From Terriglobus roseus DSM 18391 (GTDB taxonomy: Bacteria > Acidobacteriota > Terriglobia > Terriglobales > Acidobacteriaceae), in assembly GCF_000265425.1 (NCBI RefSeq), contig NC_018014.1, forward strand, positions 3,968,001-4,032,000: a stretch of 64,000 nt of DNA. Direction: 5' to 3'. Below are positions 35,512 to 44,527 of this stretch, in pieces. Numbering within the stretch: the first letter of the stretch is position 1; each line of letters begins with the position of its first letter. The notes beneath the pieces were generated by a model. It did no database searches. It was not told the origin of the DNA and saw only the letters and a list, made by a program, of their open reading frames with translations. Both the position numbers and the translations under genes were made by a program.

Positions 35512-37065
35512 TTAGCGGCTGCGACGTCCTGCGCCACCACCACTGCTGCTGCCGCCACCGCTACGACCGCCGCCACTGCCGCTGCCACCCGGGCGACGAC
35601 GACCGAAGCCGCCACCGCTCGAAGAGCCGCCACCGTTACCGCCACGACCGCCGCTGCGCGAAGGGCGCGAGGGAACCGAGGTGTCCTGCAGGCCGCTGCC
35701 GTCGGGGCTGGTCTTCCATGCCCGCGTCTCCAGCGTCATCAGGTCGCCCGCCTTACCCGTATCGATCGGCGAGTTGCGCTCTTCCTTGGGCAGGTTCTTG
35801 TCCGTATCACGCCAGTCGAACTGGATCTTCAGTTCGCGCTCCATCTTGCGCGCATCGCTGCGCTCCTGGGGCATCACGAACGTGGTTGCAATACCCGTTG
35901 CAGACGCGCGGCCCGTACGGCCGATGCGGTGAATAAAGTCATCGCTCGCACCCGGCAGGTCGTAGTTGACGACGTGCGCAATGTGCTTGATGTCGATACC
36001 GCGAGCAGCAACGTCAGTTGCGACGAGGACGCGGCTCTTACCGCTGGAGAACGCCTTCAGTGCAGCCGAACGCTGCGACTGCGAACGATCGCCATGGATG
36101 ATGCTGATATCGTGACCCAGCTTCTCCAGCTTGCGGCCGATACGGTCTGCACCGTGCTTCGTGCGCGAGAAGACAAGGTACGTGCCCGCCTCTTCGTTCA
36201 GCATCTTGTCCAGCAGACCCAGTTTCTGATCCTGCATGACGATGTGTGCACGAAGCTCAACGCGCTCGTTCGGCTTGGAGGTGGTGCCAATCTCAATGCG
36301 AACCGGCTTGTTCACGTAGTCGCGAACGATCTCGGTGATATTCGCATCCAGCGTGGCGGAGTAGCACATGGTCTGGCGCGTCTTCGGCAAAGCGCCCACA
36401 ATGCGGCGGATCGCGGGCAGGAAGCCCATGTCCAGCATGCGATCGACTTCATCCAAGACGAGCATTTCCACGTTGCGCAGGCTGATCTCACCGCGCTTTA
36501 GGTAATCCTCAAGACGGCCGGGCGTTGCAACGACCAGGCGCGGTCCGCGACGCAGTGCGTCCAACTGTGCGCCTTCGCTCAGACCACCGCAGACAAGAAC
36601 AGATTCGTGCTTCGCCTGGGGCTGGATCTTCGAGTAGTTCTCAAGCACCTGCATCGCCAGCTCGCGTGTCGGCAGCAGGATCAGCGAACGGATCGGCTTG
36701 ATGGTGCGCTTGCCCTGCTGCACCGGTGCCGGCGCGGGATTCACATCCATGCGGTGAATCATCGGGATCAGGAAGCTCAGGGTCTTGCCGGTGCCGGTTG
36801 CGGCAGTCGCAAGAACATCGCGGCCTTCCAGAGCCGGGGGAATAGCCTTCGCCTGTACGGGCGTGGGCGTCACGTACTTCGCGACAGCCAGGCGATCCTT
36901 CAGCTGCTGCGAGATCGCAAAATCATTGAAGAAAACTTCAGGGGTCGTGGGGATTGCAGTGGTTACGGGTGCGACGATTTCAGCAACTGCAGTGTTTCCA
37001 GTGTTCAAAGGATCTTTCTTATGTATGCGGCGACGCGCTCCGTCATTGGGCGGCCTGCCTGCCAA
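35512..37065 (-). CDS. DEAD-box RNA helicase (RhlE-like)
   Basis: The 517-residue protein has all helicase motifs: Q-motif (FAISQQLKDRLAVAKYVTPT), ATGTGKT (motif I), VLDEVDRMLDMGF (motif II reading DEVD), YSATLD for SAT, VATDVAARGIDIKHI and HRIGRTGRA. The C-terminus from about residue 445 is Gly/Ser/Arg-rich RGG-like, suited to RNA binding. It unwinds RNA duplexes in ribosome maturation or cold adaptation. The first 40 residues are a low-similarity leader. DEVD in place of DEAD is seen in some bacterial relatives. Confidence 0.93.
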   Translation of the reverse strand: MAGRPPNDGARRRIHKKDPLNTGNTAVAEIVAPVTTAIPTTPEVFFNDFAISQQLKDRLAVAKYVTPTPVQAKAIPPALEGRDVLATAATGTGKTLSFLIPMIHRMDVNPAPAPVQQGKRTIKPIRSLILLPTRELAMQVLENYSKIQPQAKHESVLVCGGLSEGAQLDALRRGPRLVVATPGRLEDYLKRGEISLRNVEMLVLDEVDRMLDMGFLPAIRRIVGALPKTRQTMCYSATLDANITEIVRDYVNKPVRIEIGTTSKPNERVELRAHIVMQDQKLGLLDKMLNEEAGTYLVFSRTKHGADRIGRKLEKLGHDISIIHGDRSQSQRSAALKAFSSGKSRVLVATDVAARGIDIKHIAHVVNYDLPGASDDFIHRIGRTGRASATGIATTFVMPQERSDARKMERELKIQFDWRDTDKNLPKEERNSPIDTGKAGDLMTLETRAWKTSPDGSGLQDTSVPSRPSRSGGRGGNGGGSSSGGGFGRRRPGGSGSGGGRSGGGSSSGGGAGRRSR

Positions 37066-37422
37066 ATCGATGCTGTGATGCAGGTGTGTTCCGGCTCCCT
37101 TGGCGGGGGCGCAACACCATGGATCGCTTTCAGCATGAACCCGTTATGACTCGGAAGTCTTGGGCGCTGTGCTGCTGCAAGGGCGAGGTCCCTATCCTGC
37201 TTCTCTCTTACTGACACCGCTCGCGCAGTCTCATCTCAAGAGCCCAGGTGACCTTCAAAGCCAGAGCAACCAACGCTTCCCTCTCATATGTTCAAGGGAT
37301 GGCATACAGCGGTGGGACAGAACATCGCAGTCTCTGGCCAGCCCCAATCCACATTGGGCCGTTCCCGCGACGTACAGAAGCAAATTGCCTCTAGGAAAAA
37401 GATTAACACAGAATGACAGCAA
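37066..37422. other. Intergenic region upstream of the helicase, downstream of the glycosyltransferase
   Basis: Both flanking genes read on the minus strand. The region would hold the helicase promoter and a long leader, as is usual for cold-responsive helicases. I see no reading frame with coding character, no strong hairpin and no known RNA. Confidence 0.4.
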
Positions 37423-38487
37423 TCAGACACTGGATGACTGCTGAGCCCTCTTCAGCCGAAGCTTGTGCATGCCCTCCGCTGGCTCTGAAACAAAGTTGAT
37501 CACCTGGTTCGCCAACATCAGGCAGCGCGCAAGAAGTCCACGCTGACCCAACGGAACCTTCAGCGCCGGATACACAAACAACCAGAACAGCGGATTGAAA
37601 CGGAAGAGCTCCCGCAGCGTCTTCTCTGCCTTTGGCAGACCATACCCGTCGTTCGCGCCCTGGTGCAGACGCATGTCCATCAGCATCGGAGGGAACCATT
37701 GCCGAAGCGTGTAGTTCGTCAGCATCCGCGCTAGGTCAGGCCGCTCCGTCAACAGCGTGCGTCCCACCTTCTGCAGGCTTCGGCCAAAGATCTCGGCAGC
37801 GTCGAAGTTCGAGTTCATGCTCCGCGCCGCAACAAACCGCTGCCACAAAACAAGACTCTGCCGATGCCCCTGGAACAATGGCAGGATCCAGCTCAACTGC
37901 AACAGCGCTGTCCCCTTGAAAGCCTCCGGAGGGTCCTTCATCAGCGTCTCAACCCGGTCCCGGTTCACAATGACCGCCGTGATAAACGCCATCGACGTAT
38001 GCATGTTCAGCATCATCAGCCGTGCCGACGTCACGACCTCCGCACCGCGCCCATAGGGATCCGGCTGGTGCTCGGTACGCCAGTCCTGATAAAAGGCCTC
38101 AGGAACCACGTACACCATATCGAACTCCGCCTGCCGCAGCGGCGGTAGAAGCGCAGCCATCGTGCCGGGCCGCAGAATATCGTCATCGCCACAAAGCCAG
38201 AAATACTTCCCAGTCGCCTGCCGATAGCAGAAACAGAAATTCGCATCCGAACCGATGTTCTCTGCCTGACGAACAACACGGAAACGCCCACCCACCGGAA
38301 GGACCTCAGCAAGCATCTCCGCGGTATCGTCCGGCGAAGCGTTATCCGAGATCAGCAACTCCACGTCGTTCGCCGATTCAATCTGCGGAAGCAACGCCTC
38401 CAGAAACTCACGAAGATACCGCGAGCGATTGTAAGTCGGAATCGCAATCGTAAGCAGTGGCCGCTCGGTATAGGTTGTCGACGTCAT
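37423..38487 (-). CDS. Family 2 glycosyltransferase
   Basis: Started at ATG 38487 (GAGG upstream, 13 bp after the previous stop) the protein is 354 residues. A start at 38517 would overlap the previous gene by 17 bases. The GT-A domain is clear: LLTIAIPTYNRSRYLREFLE, LLISDNASPDDT and the catalytic DxD-like GKYFWLCGDDDILRP. It is paralogous to the next upstream gene, with ENIGSD, DPYGRGA and a common C-terminal layout. It is cytosolic or membrane-peripheral, adding a sugar to a lipid-linked glycan. The donor is unknown. Confidence 0.9.
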   Translation of the reverse strand: MTSTTYTERPLLTIAIPTYNRSRYLREFLEALLPQIESANDVELLISDNASPDDTAEMLAEVLPVGGRFRVVRQAENIGSDANFCFCYRQATGKYFWLCGDDDILRPGTMAALLPPLRQAEFDMVYVVPEAFYQDWRTEHQPDPYGRGAEVVTSARLMMLNMHTSMAFITAVIVNRDRVETLMKDPPEAFKGTALLQLSWILPLFQGHRQSLVLWQRFVAARSMNSNFDAAEIFGRSLQKVGRTLLTERPDLARMLTNYTLRQWFPPMLMDMRLHQGANDGYGLPKAEKTLRELFRFNPLFWLFVYPALKVPLGQRGLLARCLMLANQVINFVSEPAEGMHKLRLKRAQQSSSV

Positions 38488-38500
38488 GTCCTGCTCATCC

Positions 38501-39595
38501 TCATTCAGAGCGTTCATTGCTACCGCGTCTCCGTCGCAACTTGTCGACCGTATCGCCCGGCAGCAACAACCAATCGATCATCTTGTTGACTACGAGCGAG
38601 CCCTGAAGATAGCGCCTGGCTGCAGGTAACGGTAGCTCCAGCACCGGCCAGGTGAACAACCAGAAACGAAAGTTAGAGCCAAAGAGTCGACGCAACGTAT
38701 CGCCGCTGCCGCTGCCCTCCACGCCCGTCCGCTGGTTCTTTTCGGAGCGTTCGCGCAGTTCGACCAGCGTCGCAGGAAACCAGCGTCGCAAAGCAAAATT
38801 CTTGAAGATGTCCGCAATCTCAGAGTGATCCGGCAACAACCGGGCGACAACCGAGAGGAATCGTTCGCCAAAGACATCCGCAACGTTGTAGCCGCCGCTG
38901 TTCATCGCGCGACCGACCACCAGGCGCTGCCACAACACAAGGCTGCGCCTATGATCCCGAAGCAACGGCAGACACCAGCTCAACTGCGTCAGGTTAGTCC
39001 CTTCGAACGCCTTGGGGCTCTCAGCGCCCATCGTCAGCAGTCGATCGCGGTTGGAGATATAACCCGTGATGAAAGTAATGCCGACATTAATCAGTCGCGC
39101 AATATGCCTGGCCGAGTGGATCTCCTGCGCACCTCTTCCAAACGGATCGGGCGCCCACTCCTTGCGCCAGTCGCTATAGAAGGTCGCCGGCGCCAGGAAC
39201 ACCAGGTCATACTCCGCAGCTTTCAACGAATCCAGAATGACCGTCAGACTCCCCTTGCGGAGAATGTCATCGTCACCAAACAGCCAGAAATACTTTCCCC
39301 GGGCATGCTCGAAGCACCAGATAAAATTCCGGTCCGAGCCAATGTTCTCAGGCTGACGGGTCACCCGTATCGGCACAGGTGACGCAGCAACAGCAGCCTC
39401 CAGCACTTGGGGAGTATCGTCGGTCGACGCGTTATCACTGACCACCAACTCGATCTCATCGGCACGCCCCGACGCACTCAGCTCTGCAAGCTGCGGCAGC
39501 AACTCTTGCAGGAACTCATCCAGAAATCGGGCACGGTTGTAGGTGGGCACGGCAAGAGTCAGCAGCGGCTTTGCCTGCTCGGCCATCTCAGGCAT
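38501..39595 (-). CDS. Family 2 glycosyltransferase, tandem paralogue
   Basis: The 364-residue protein has LLTLAVPTYNRARFLDEFLQ, LVVSDNASTDDT and GKYFWLFGDDDILRKGS, and shares the whole domain order with the gene at 37423. Its start overlaps the flippase stop by 8 bases, so translation is coupled. The pair looks like a local duplication followed by divergence, as expected when a glycan gains one extra sugar. Substrate unknown. Confidence 0.9.
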   Translation of the reverse strand: MPEMAEQAKPLLTLAVPTYNRARFLDEFLQELLPQLAELSASGRADEIELVVSDNASTDDTPQVLEAAVAASPVPIRVTRQPENIGSDRNFIWCFEHARGKYFWLFGDDDILRKGSLTVILDSLKAAEYDLVFLAPATFYSDWRKEWAPDPFGRGAQEIHSARHIARLINVGITFITGYISNRDRLLTMGAESPKAFEGTNLTQLSWCLPLLRDHRRSLVLWQRLVVGRAMNSGGYNVADVFGERFLSVVARLLPDHSEIADIFKNFALRRWFPATLVELRERSEKNQRTGVEGSGSGDTLRRLFGSNFRFWLFTWPVLELPLPAARRYLQGSLVVNKMIDWLLLPGDTVDKLRRRRGSNERSE

Positions 39596-40991
39596 GCCAA
39601 AGCTTCCTGTATTTGTTGAAGGTGTACAGGCCTAGGCCAACCCCGACAACAATCGTCACGGCCAGGAAGCCTGCCGTCATTCCAGTAGGCCCGTAGAGCC
39701 GTCCCAGATAAATAGTCGATGCGCCAATCAGTAGTCCGCCCAGGACAGAGTTCAACAGGAACTTCTCCTGCTTATGGGCACGCAGATACAGTGCCAGTGA
39801 ACTCACGAATTGATTCAGGCACATCGTCGCCAGCAGCAAAGCCAGCGGCAGCGGCGGTAGCATGCGCTGCGCAATGGCTGCGCCATGCCGGTTCAACATC
39901 ACTACAAGGGTCCACAGCGCCAGCGATCCACTCACGCACAACAACATCGTCTGTGCCAGCGAACGGAAAAACGTCCGGTCCAACAAGGCAAACTCACGCC
40001 TGGCGATCATCGCGCCAAACGGTGCCGCCTTTGTATTGATCCACGAGATAGCCACTGCGGAAATGGCATTGCTCATGTTGATGGACATGCCCATGCGCCC
40101 TGCAGCCACCGGACCGTGAAACTTCAGAAGGACAGGATTGAACAGCTGGAAGATAAGAAATCCAGAGGCATAGGAAACAGCAATACGCCATTGGAAGGGC
40201 CAGACCTCGGTGGCCCAACTGATCTTTGACTCGCCCGGCGAATGCCGCAGAAGACCGAGCAACAGGCGGCGATGCCGGAAGAGAAACGTAAATCCCACCA
40301 CAGCATTACCCGCGATCACGAGCGCCGGCGCATATAAGCCATGGTGCAGTGCCAACGCACTCCATGCCATCAGCGAACCGGTCATGGCCTGCCACCAACG
40401 GATACCGGCGACGCGTCCCACCATGCCGCAGCCTTCCAGGAATGAGAAGACCGGATCCATTTGAAACGTGACGCAGGTAGCCAGCACAACGCAGATCCAA
40501 GGGCCATGCCACGCCGCGGACTCGCCACCAGGGCTCGTCAGAAAGAAATGCCACCCTAACGGCATCAGCACGGCGCCCATCAGCACGCCGGCCACGCCAT
40601 ACCAGAGAACCGCTTTCTGAAGCACCGACGCCAGCCGGGCATGTGTGTGGGTCGCGCCGCGAATCTCGCCCTTCGGATCGATCTCCAGGTGCGCCGCCTC
40701 GTGACTTGCCAACTGCAGAATCACGACGGAAAAGCCCAATTCAAAGATGATCTGGAGCGCAACCAGTGAACCGAACGTGTAGTAATACCCCTGATCGGAC
40801 CGGCTCAGCGTTCGTGCGATCAAAGCCACCGTGATCAGGCCGGCAAGTGAACCCCAGCCACGCGCCAGGATCGTATAACCGATCGCACGATCAATGCCAG
40901 TCGCCGCCAGCGCCCGCCTCAAAAGAGTCGGCGTCACAGGAGGATCAACGGATGCGGGGGGAGTTACTGTCTCGGCTTCAGGAATTGGCAT
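39588..40991 (-). CDS. Polysaccharide flippase (Wzx/MATE-like)
   Basis: The 467-residue integral membrane protein has about twelve hydrophobic helices beginning near ILARGWGSLAGLITVALIAR. It shows the MOP-superfamily arrangement of O-antigen/polysaccharide transporters. It would move lipid-linked oligosaccharides across the inner membrane for export. It is the promoter-proximal gene of the three-gene glycan unit (flippase, GT2, GT2). Absence of a polymerase or chain-length gene nearby means the pathway is only partly in view. Confidence 0.85.
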   Translation of the reverse strand: MPIPEAETVTPPASVDPPVTPTLLRRALAATGIDRAIGYTILARGWGSLAGLITVALIARTLSRSDQGYYYTFGSLVALQIIFELGFSVVILQLASHEAAHLEIDPKGEIRGATHTHARLASVLQKAVLWYGVAGVLMGAVLMPLGWHFFLTSPGGESAAWHGPWICVVLATCVTFQMDPVFSFLEGCGMVGRVAGIRWWQAMTGSLMAWSALALHHGLYAPALVIAGNAVVGFTFLFRHRRLLLGLLRHSPGESKISWATEVWPFQWRIAVSYASGFLIFQLFNPVLLKFHGPVAAGRMGMSINMSNAISAVAISWINTKAAPFGAMIARREFALLDRTFFRSLAQTMLLCVSGSLALWTLVVMLNRHGAAIAQRMLPPLPLALLLATMCLNQFVSSLALYLRAHKQEKFLLNSVLGGLLIGASTIYLGRLYGPTGMTAGFLAVTIVVGVGLGLYTFNKYRKLWHA

Positions 40992-41111
40992 AGGGCGTTA
41001 AACCGCCCGAGGCGGGTATGGGCCTATGGTACCAGCGCCACGTGGCCGTCGCATCGTGTCCGCTCCGCCCGCTTCGCCTCTGCACGCAACAACCCTCGTT
41101 ACTATAGAAGG

Positions 41112-41987
41112 GTGCCGGGCCTGTCATCTGTGCTGCCGATCAACCCGCAAATCGTTGCCGTCGTTGTGCTTTACCGCATGACCGCGGATGAGAGTCCGTC
41201 CTTCCACTCCATACAGGCCTGCCGCGCCGCCACGCCAGAACTCGCCAGCGCATACGAAGTAATGGTGTGGGATAACACGCCCGGCGAACGAGCCTCCCTA
41301 TCGGACTTCGCCGGCCATTACGTCCACGACGGCAGTAACCCCGGCCTAGCCGCCGCTTACAACGCAGCCCTTGCGCATGCAACGGAACGGGGAGCGCCCT
41401 GGCTCCTGCTACTCGATCAGGACACAGTCGTCACCGAACAATTCTTGGCAGAGGCGCTCTCCCTCTCGCAGACATCCCGTGCAGGCGTGCTCGTCCCTCG
41501 ACTTACATGGCAGGGCCGCACCCTGTCGCCCTTCCGCCCCATCATCGTCGGACCACCGGTTCCCTTGGAAGACTCTGTGCTCGGCGAATGGCACGAACCT
41601 CTGCAAGCCTTCAACTCCGGCGCAGTCTTCTCGGTCCAGCAGCTACAGCAGGCTGGCGGTTTTGATTCCGACTTCCCCATCGACTATCTCGATCACGCCA
41701 CCTTCACAAGACTTCAGTCCCGCGGCGGTCGCATCCACGTTCTGCACGCTCGCCTCGAGCACGCCCTCGCATCACAGGCACCGGGCCCTTTAAGCGACGG
41801 CGCATTACGCCGTGAGCGCGACATCCTCGCAGGCGAACAGCGCTACTTCCGCAAGTACGGCACCACCGAAGAAAAACGTCTCTTCAAGATTCGTCTGCTC
41901 CGGCGCGCCGCCAGCGTCCTCTTTCACAAACATGATCTGCGCAATGCAACGATGATCCTGAAGACCGTTCTGGGGCTAACACCATGA
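41112..41987 (+). CDS. Family 2 glycosyltransferase (rhamnosyltransferase-like)
   Basis: The 291-residue protein starts at GTG 41112. The fold is GT-A: VAVVVLYRMTADESPSFHSI, VMVWDNTPGE, NPGLAAAYNAALAHA and LLLLDQDTVV, the DQD being the metal-binding site typical of rhamnosyltransferase-like enzymes. It is divergent from the flippase with 120 bp between. Its stop overlaps the start of the next glycosyltransferase by four bases. An alternative GTG is at 41130. Confidence 0.88.
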   Translation: MPGLSSVLPINPQIVAVVVLYRMTADESPSFHSIQACRAATPELASAYEVMVWDNTPGERASLSDFAGHYVHDGSNPGLAAAYNAALAHATERGAPWLLLLDQDTVVTEQFLAEALSLSQTSRAGVLVPRLTWQGRTLSPFRPIIVGPPVPLEDSVLGEWHEPLQAFNSGAVFSVQQLQQAGGFDSDFPIDYLDHATFTRLQSRGGRIHVLHARLEHALASQAPGPLSDGALRRERDILAGEQRYFRKYGTTEEKRLFKIRLLRRAASVLFHKHDLRNATMILKTVLGLTP

Positions 41988-42955
41988 CCATGCAGGAACC
42001 CTTGATCGAAGTCCTTCTCGCCACCTACAACGGCGCACGCTTCCTGCGCGAACAGATCGAGTCGGTGTTGTCGCAGGAGAAAGTCTCCGTTCGCATTCTC
42101 GCCCGCGACGACGGCTCAAACGACGGCACACAGAAGATCCTCGCCGACTACGCGACCTGGTACCCCGACAACTTCCGCGTCGTACACGATGCACTCCGCA
42201 CCGGCACCGCCCGCGGTAACTTCGGACTGCTTCTACAAACAACAGATGCAGACTACGCGGCCTTCTGCGATCAGGACGATGTATGGCTGCCCAACAAACT
42301 GCACTACAGCATGGCCGCCATGCGCATGTTGGAAAGCAGGCACGGCGCACACACACCGCTGCTCGTCTATACAGACCTGCGCGTCGTCAACGAGCGTCTG
42401 CAAACCGTAAGCGACTCGCTATGGCAAAGCAACAGCCTCGCAAACGTTCAGACTCCGTCGTTCGCTGAGCTGCTGACAGAGAACGTCGTCACCGGCTGCA
42501 CAGCACTCTTGAACCGCGCCCTGATTGACCGCATGAAGACCATGCCAGCCACCGCGCAGATGCACGATCACTGGGCCGCCCTGATCGCCAGTAGCCTCGG
42601 CGCCATGGCCGCCGTGCCGCAGCCGACCGTGCTCTATCGACAGCACGCCAGCAACGTTGTCGGCGCCATCGTCTCCCAAAGCTCCTTCTCCGCAAAGGTC
42701 GCTCGTTTCCTAAGCAAAGAAGGCGTCGCTGCACGTCACAAGCAAGCCGTCGCAGATCGCGCGCAGGCTCGCTCGCTCTTGGAACTGCACGGAATCGAAA
42801 TGCCGAACGAGCGCCGCAAGATCGTTGAAGGCTTCCTCGCCATGGAAGACCTCTCGCGCATCCAGCGCCTTCGAACAACTTCCAGCCTCGGCCTGTGGCG
42901 TCCTGACAGGCAACGCCGCATCGCCCAGCTACTCGACTTACTCCGCAAAAAGTAA
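41984..42955 (+). CDS. Family 2 glycosyltransferase
   Basis: The 323-residue protein has IEVLLATYNGARFLREQIES, ILARDDGSNDGT and the DxD-type motif AAFCDQDDVWLPNKLH, characteristic of O-antigen glycosyltransferases. A C-terminal helical part extends beyond the GT-A fold (KEGVAARHKQAVADRAQARS). An ATGA overlap with the preceding gene shows coupled translation. The transcript ends at a hairpin that includes the stop codon. Confidence 0.9.
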   Translation: MTMQEPLIEVLLATYNGARFLREQIESVLSQEKVSVRILARDDGSNDGTQKILADYATWYPDNFRVVHDALRTGTARGNFGLLLQTTDADYAAFCDQDDVWLPNKLHYSMAAMRMLESRHGAHTPLLVYTDLRVVNERLQTVSDSLWQSNSLANVQTPSFAELLTENVVTGCTALLNRALIDRMKTMPATAQMHDHWAALIASSLGAMAAVPQPTVLYRQHASNVVGAIVSQSSFSAKVARFLSKEGVAARHKQAVADRAQARSLLELHGIEMPNERRKIVEGFLAMEDLSRIQRLRTTSSLGLWRPDRQRRIAQLLDLLRKK

Positions 42956-42983
42956 GTGAGCCGACGCGTATCGGCTCACTTAC
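42952..42983 (+). terminator. Terminator overlapping the glycosyltransferase stop codon
   Basis: A 13-bp perfect stem GTAAGTGAGCCGA/TCGGCTCACTTAC with a 6-nt loop. The TAA stop is inside its left arm. Confidence 0.75.
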
Positions 42984-43024
42984 ATTCCTGCACAAATAGG
43001 CTCAGTTACTGACTCGCTGAAAAG

Positions 43025-43501
43025 TCAGATATGACAAGCCACCATGCCACGCTTCTCAAGATATTTCTGGTGATACTCCTCCGCCTTCCAGAAAGTACCT
43101 GCAGGCTCCACCGTGGTGGCAATCGGGCTGCGAAAGACGCCTGCCGCATTCAATTCTGAAATCTTCTCCCGCGCCTCGCGCTTCTGCGCATCGTCATGGA
43201 CAAAGACGGCGCTTCGATACTGCGTTCCCCAGTCTGGCCCTTGACGGTTCAGCTGCGTCGGATCATGCAGGGAAAAGAACTGATCCAACAACGCGTCATA
43301 ACTCAAACGCGACGGATCAAACGTCACCTGCACCACCTCCGCATGCCCCGTACTGTCGGTGCAAACATCGTTGTACGTCGGGTGATCGATCGTGCCACCC
43401 TCATAACCTACTGCCGTTTCCAGAACTCCAGGAATCTCATCCAGGCGTGCTTCCACACCCCAGAAGCATCCTGCAGCAAATGTTGCGATTGCCTTTGCCA
43501 C
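43025..43501 (-). CDS. msrA: Peptide methionine sulfoxide reductase MsrA
   Basis: From GTG 43501 (AGGAGGT eight bases upstream) the protein is 158 residues, the standard MsrA length. The catalytic motif is FAAGCFWGVEA. Conserved GTQYRSAVF and the Glu/Tyr-containing PAGTFWKAEEYHQKYL are present. It repairs Met-S-sulfoxide, with thioredoxin as electron donor. The open extension to 43570 contains four extra Cys but lacks a ribosome site. Confidence 0.95.
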   Translation of the reverse strand: MAKAIATFAAGCFWGVEARLDEIPGVLETAVGYEGGTIDHPTYNDVCTDSTGHAEVVQVTFDPSRLSYDALLDQFFSLHDPTQLNRQGPDWGTQYRSAVFVHDDAQKREAREKISELNAAGVFRSPIATTVEPAGTFWKAEEYHQKYLEKRGMVACHI

Positions 43502-43696
43502 TACAACTACCTCCTGCTGCCGTAATGCAACCTTGCGGGCACAACTCCGGCACACGCATTTTGATGCCACAGGCAGTCATTTGTCATCCACTTCTACGGT
43601 GAAAAGACGATGAGTGACCGGAGAGCGCACGGACGCGCAACCGCTGCTATCGTGAGCAAGACGGCATGCCTTTTTCGTTATGCCCGGAGGACGACA

Positions 43697-44485
43697 TTGG
43701 ATAGACGGAAGTTCATGGCAACGGCAGCCGCGTCGCTGCCCGCAATGGCAATGGTTGAGGGAAGAGCAATGGCGCAGGCACCAGCCACAACATCAAGGGA
43801 GTACTATCAACTCCGTCGTTACGAACTCCGTAACGGGCCGCAAACTGCCCTCGTGCAGGACTACTTCGCACACGCCTTGATCCCCGCGCTCAACCGCATG
43901 GGCATCGACCGCGTCGGCACCTTCAAGATCGACATCGGACCAGAGACGCCGACCTACTACGCGCTCATCCCATCCACCTCGGCAGAGACCCTGCTCACCC
44001 TCGACATGCGTCTGCCCGACGATGCAGAGTTCAGCAAGGCAGCCGCCGCGTTCTGGGCAGCGCCCGCGTCCGCCACGGCCTTCCAGCGGTCGGAAGTTTC
44101 CATGATGGGCGCCTTCAACGGCTTCCCCAAGCTCATCGCACCCAAACCCACCAAGCGCATCTTCCAGCTCCGCACCTATGAGAGCCCAAGCTACGCCGCA
44201 CACGCGAAGAAGGTCGCCATGTTCGAAGGTGGCGAGATCGCCATCTTCCAGAAGTCAGGCCTCACGCCCGTCTTCTTCGGCCACAATCTCGCCGGCACGC
44301 GCCTGCCCTCACTCACCTACATGATCACCTTTCCGGATCTCCCCACACTCAGCGCCAACTGGTCCGCCTTTGGCAGCTCGCCCGAGTGGAAAGAGCTCTC
44401 CCATCGTCCGGGCAACACCGACGCCGACATCGTCAACAACATCACCAACCTGTACCTCAGCCCACTCGCGTCGTCGCAGATTTAG
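43697..44485 (+). CDS. Tat-exported NIPSNAP-family protein
   Basis: The likely start is TTG 43697, with GGAGG upstream. It gives 262 residues beginning with a twin-arginine signal (LDRRKFMATAAASLPAMAMV). Two NIPSNAP ferredoxin-like modules follow (YYQLRRYELRNGPQTALVQD; RIFQLRTYESPSYAAHAKKV). The frame is open from 43610, but that would bury the Tat signal. NIPSNAP proteins have no settled bacterial function. The next gene begins shortly after the stop on the same strand. Confidence 0.82.
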   Translation: MDRRKFMATAAASLPAMAMVEGRAMAQAPATTSREYYQLRRYELRNGPQTALVQDYFAHALIPALNRMGIDRVGTFKIDIGPETPTYYALIPSTSAETLLTLDMRLPDDAEFSKAAAAFWAAPASATAFQRSEVSMMGAFNGFPKLIAPKPTKRIFQLRTYESPSYAAHAKKVAMFEGGEIAIFQKSGLTPVFFGHNLAGTRLPSLTYMITFPDLPTLSANWSAFGSSPEWKELSHRPGNTDADIVNNITNLYLSPLASSQI

Positions 44486-44527
44486 TTGACGCCCGCCATC
44501 GGCTGCATGCATCTGCTGAACATGAGC

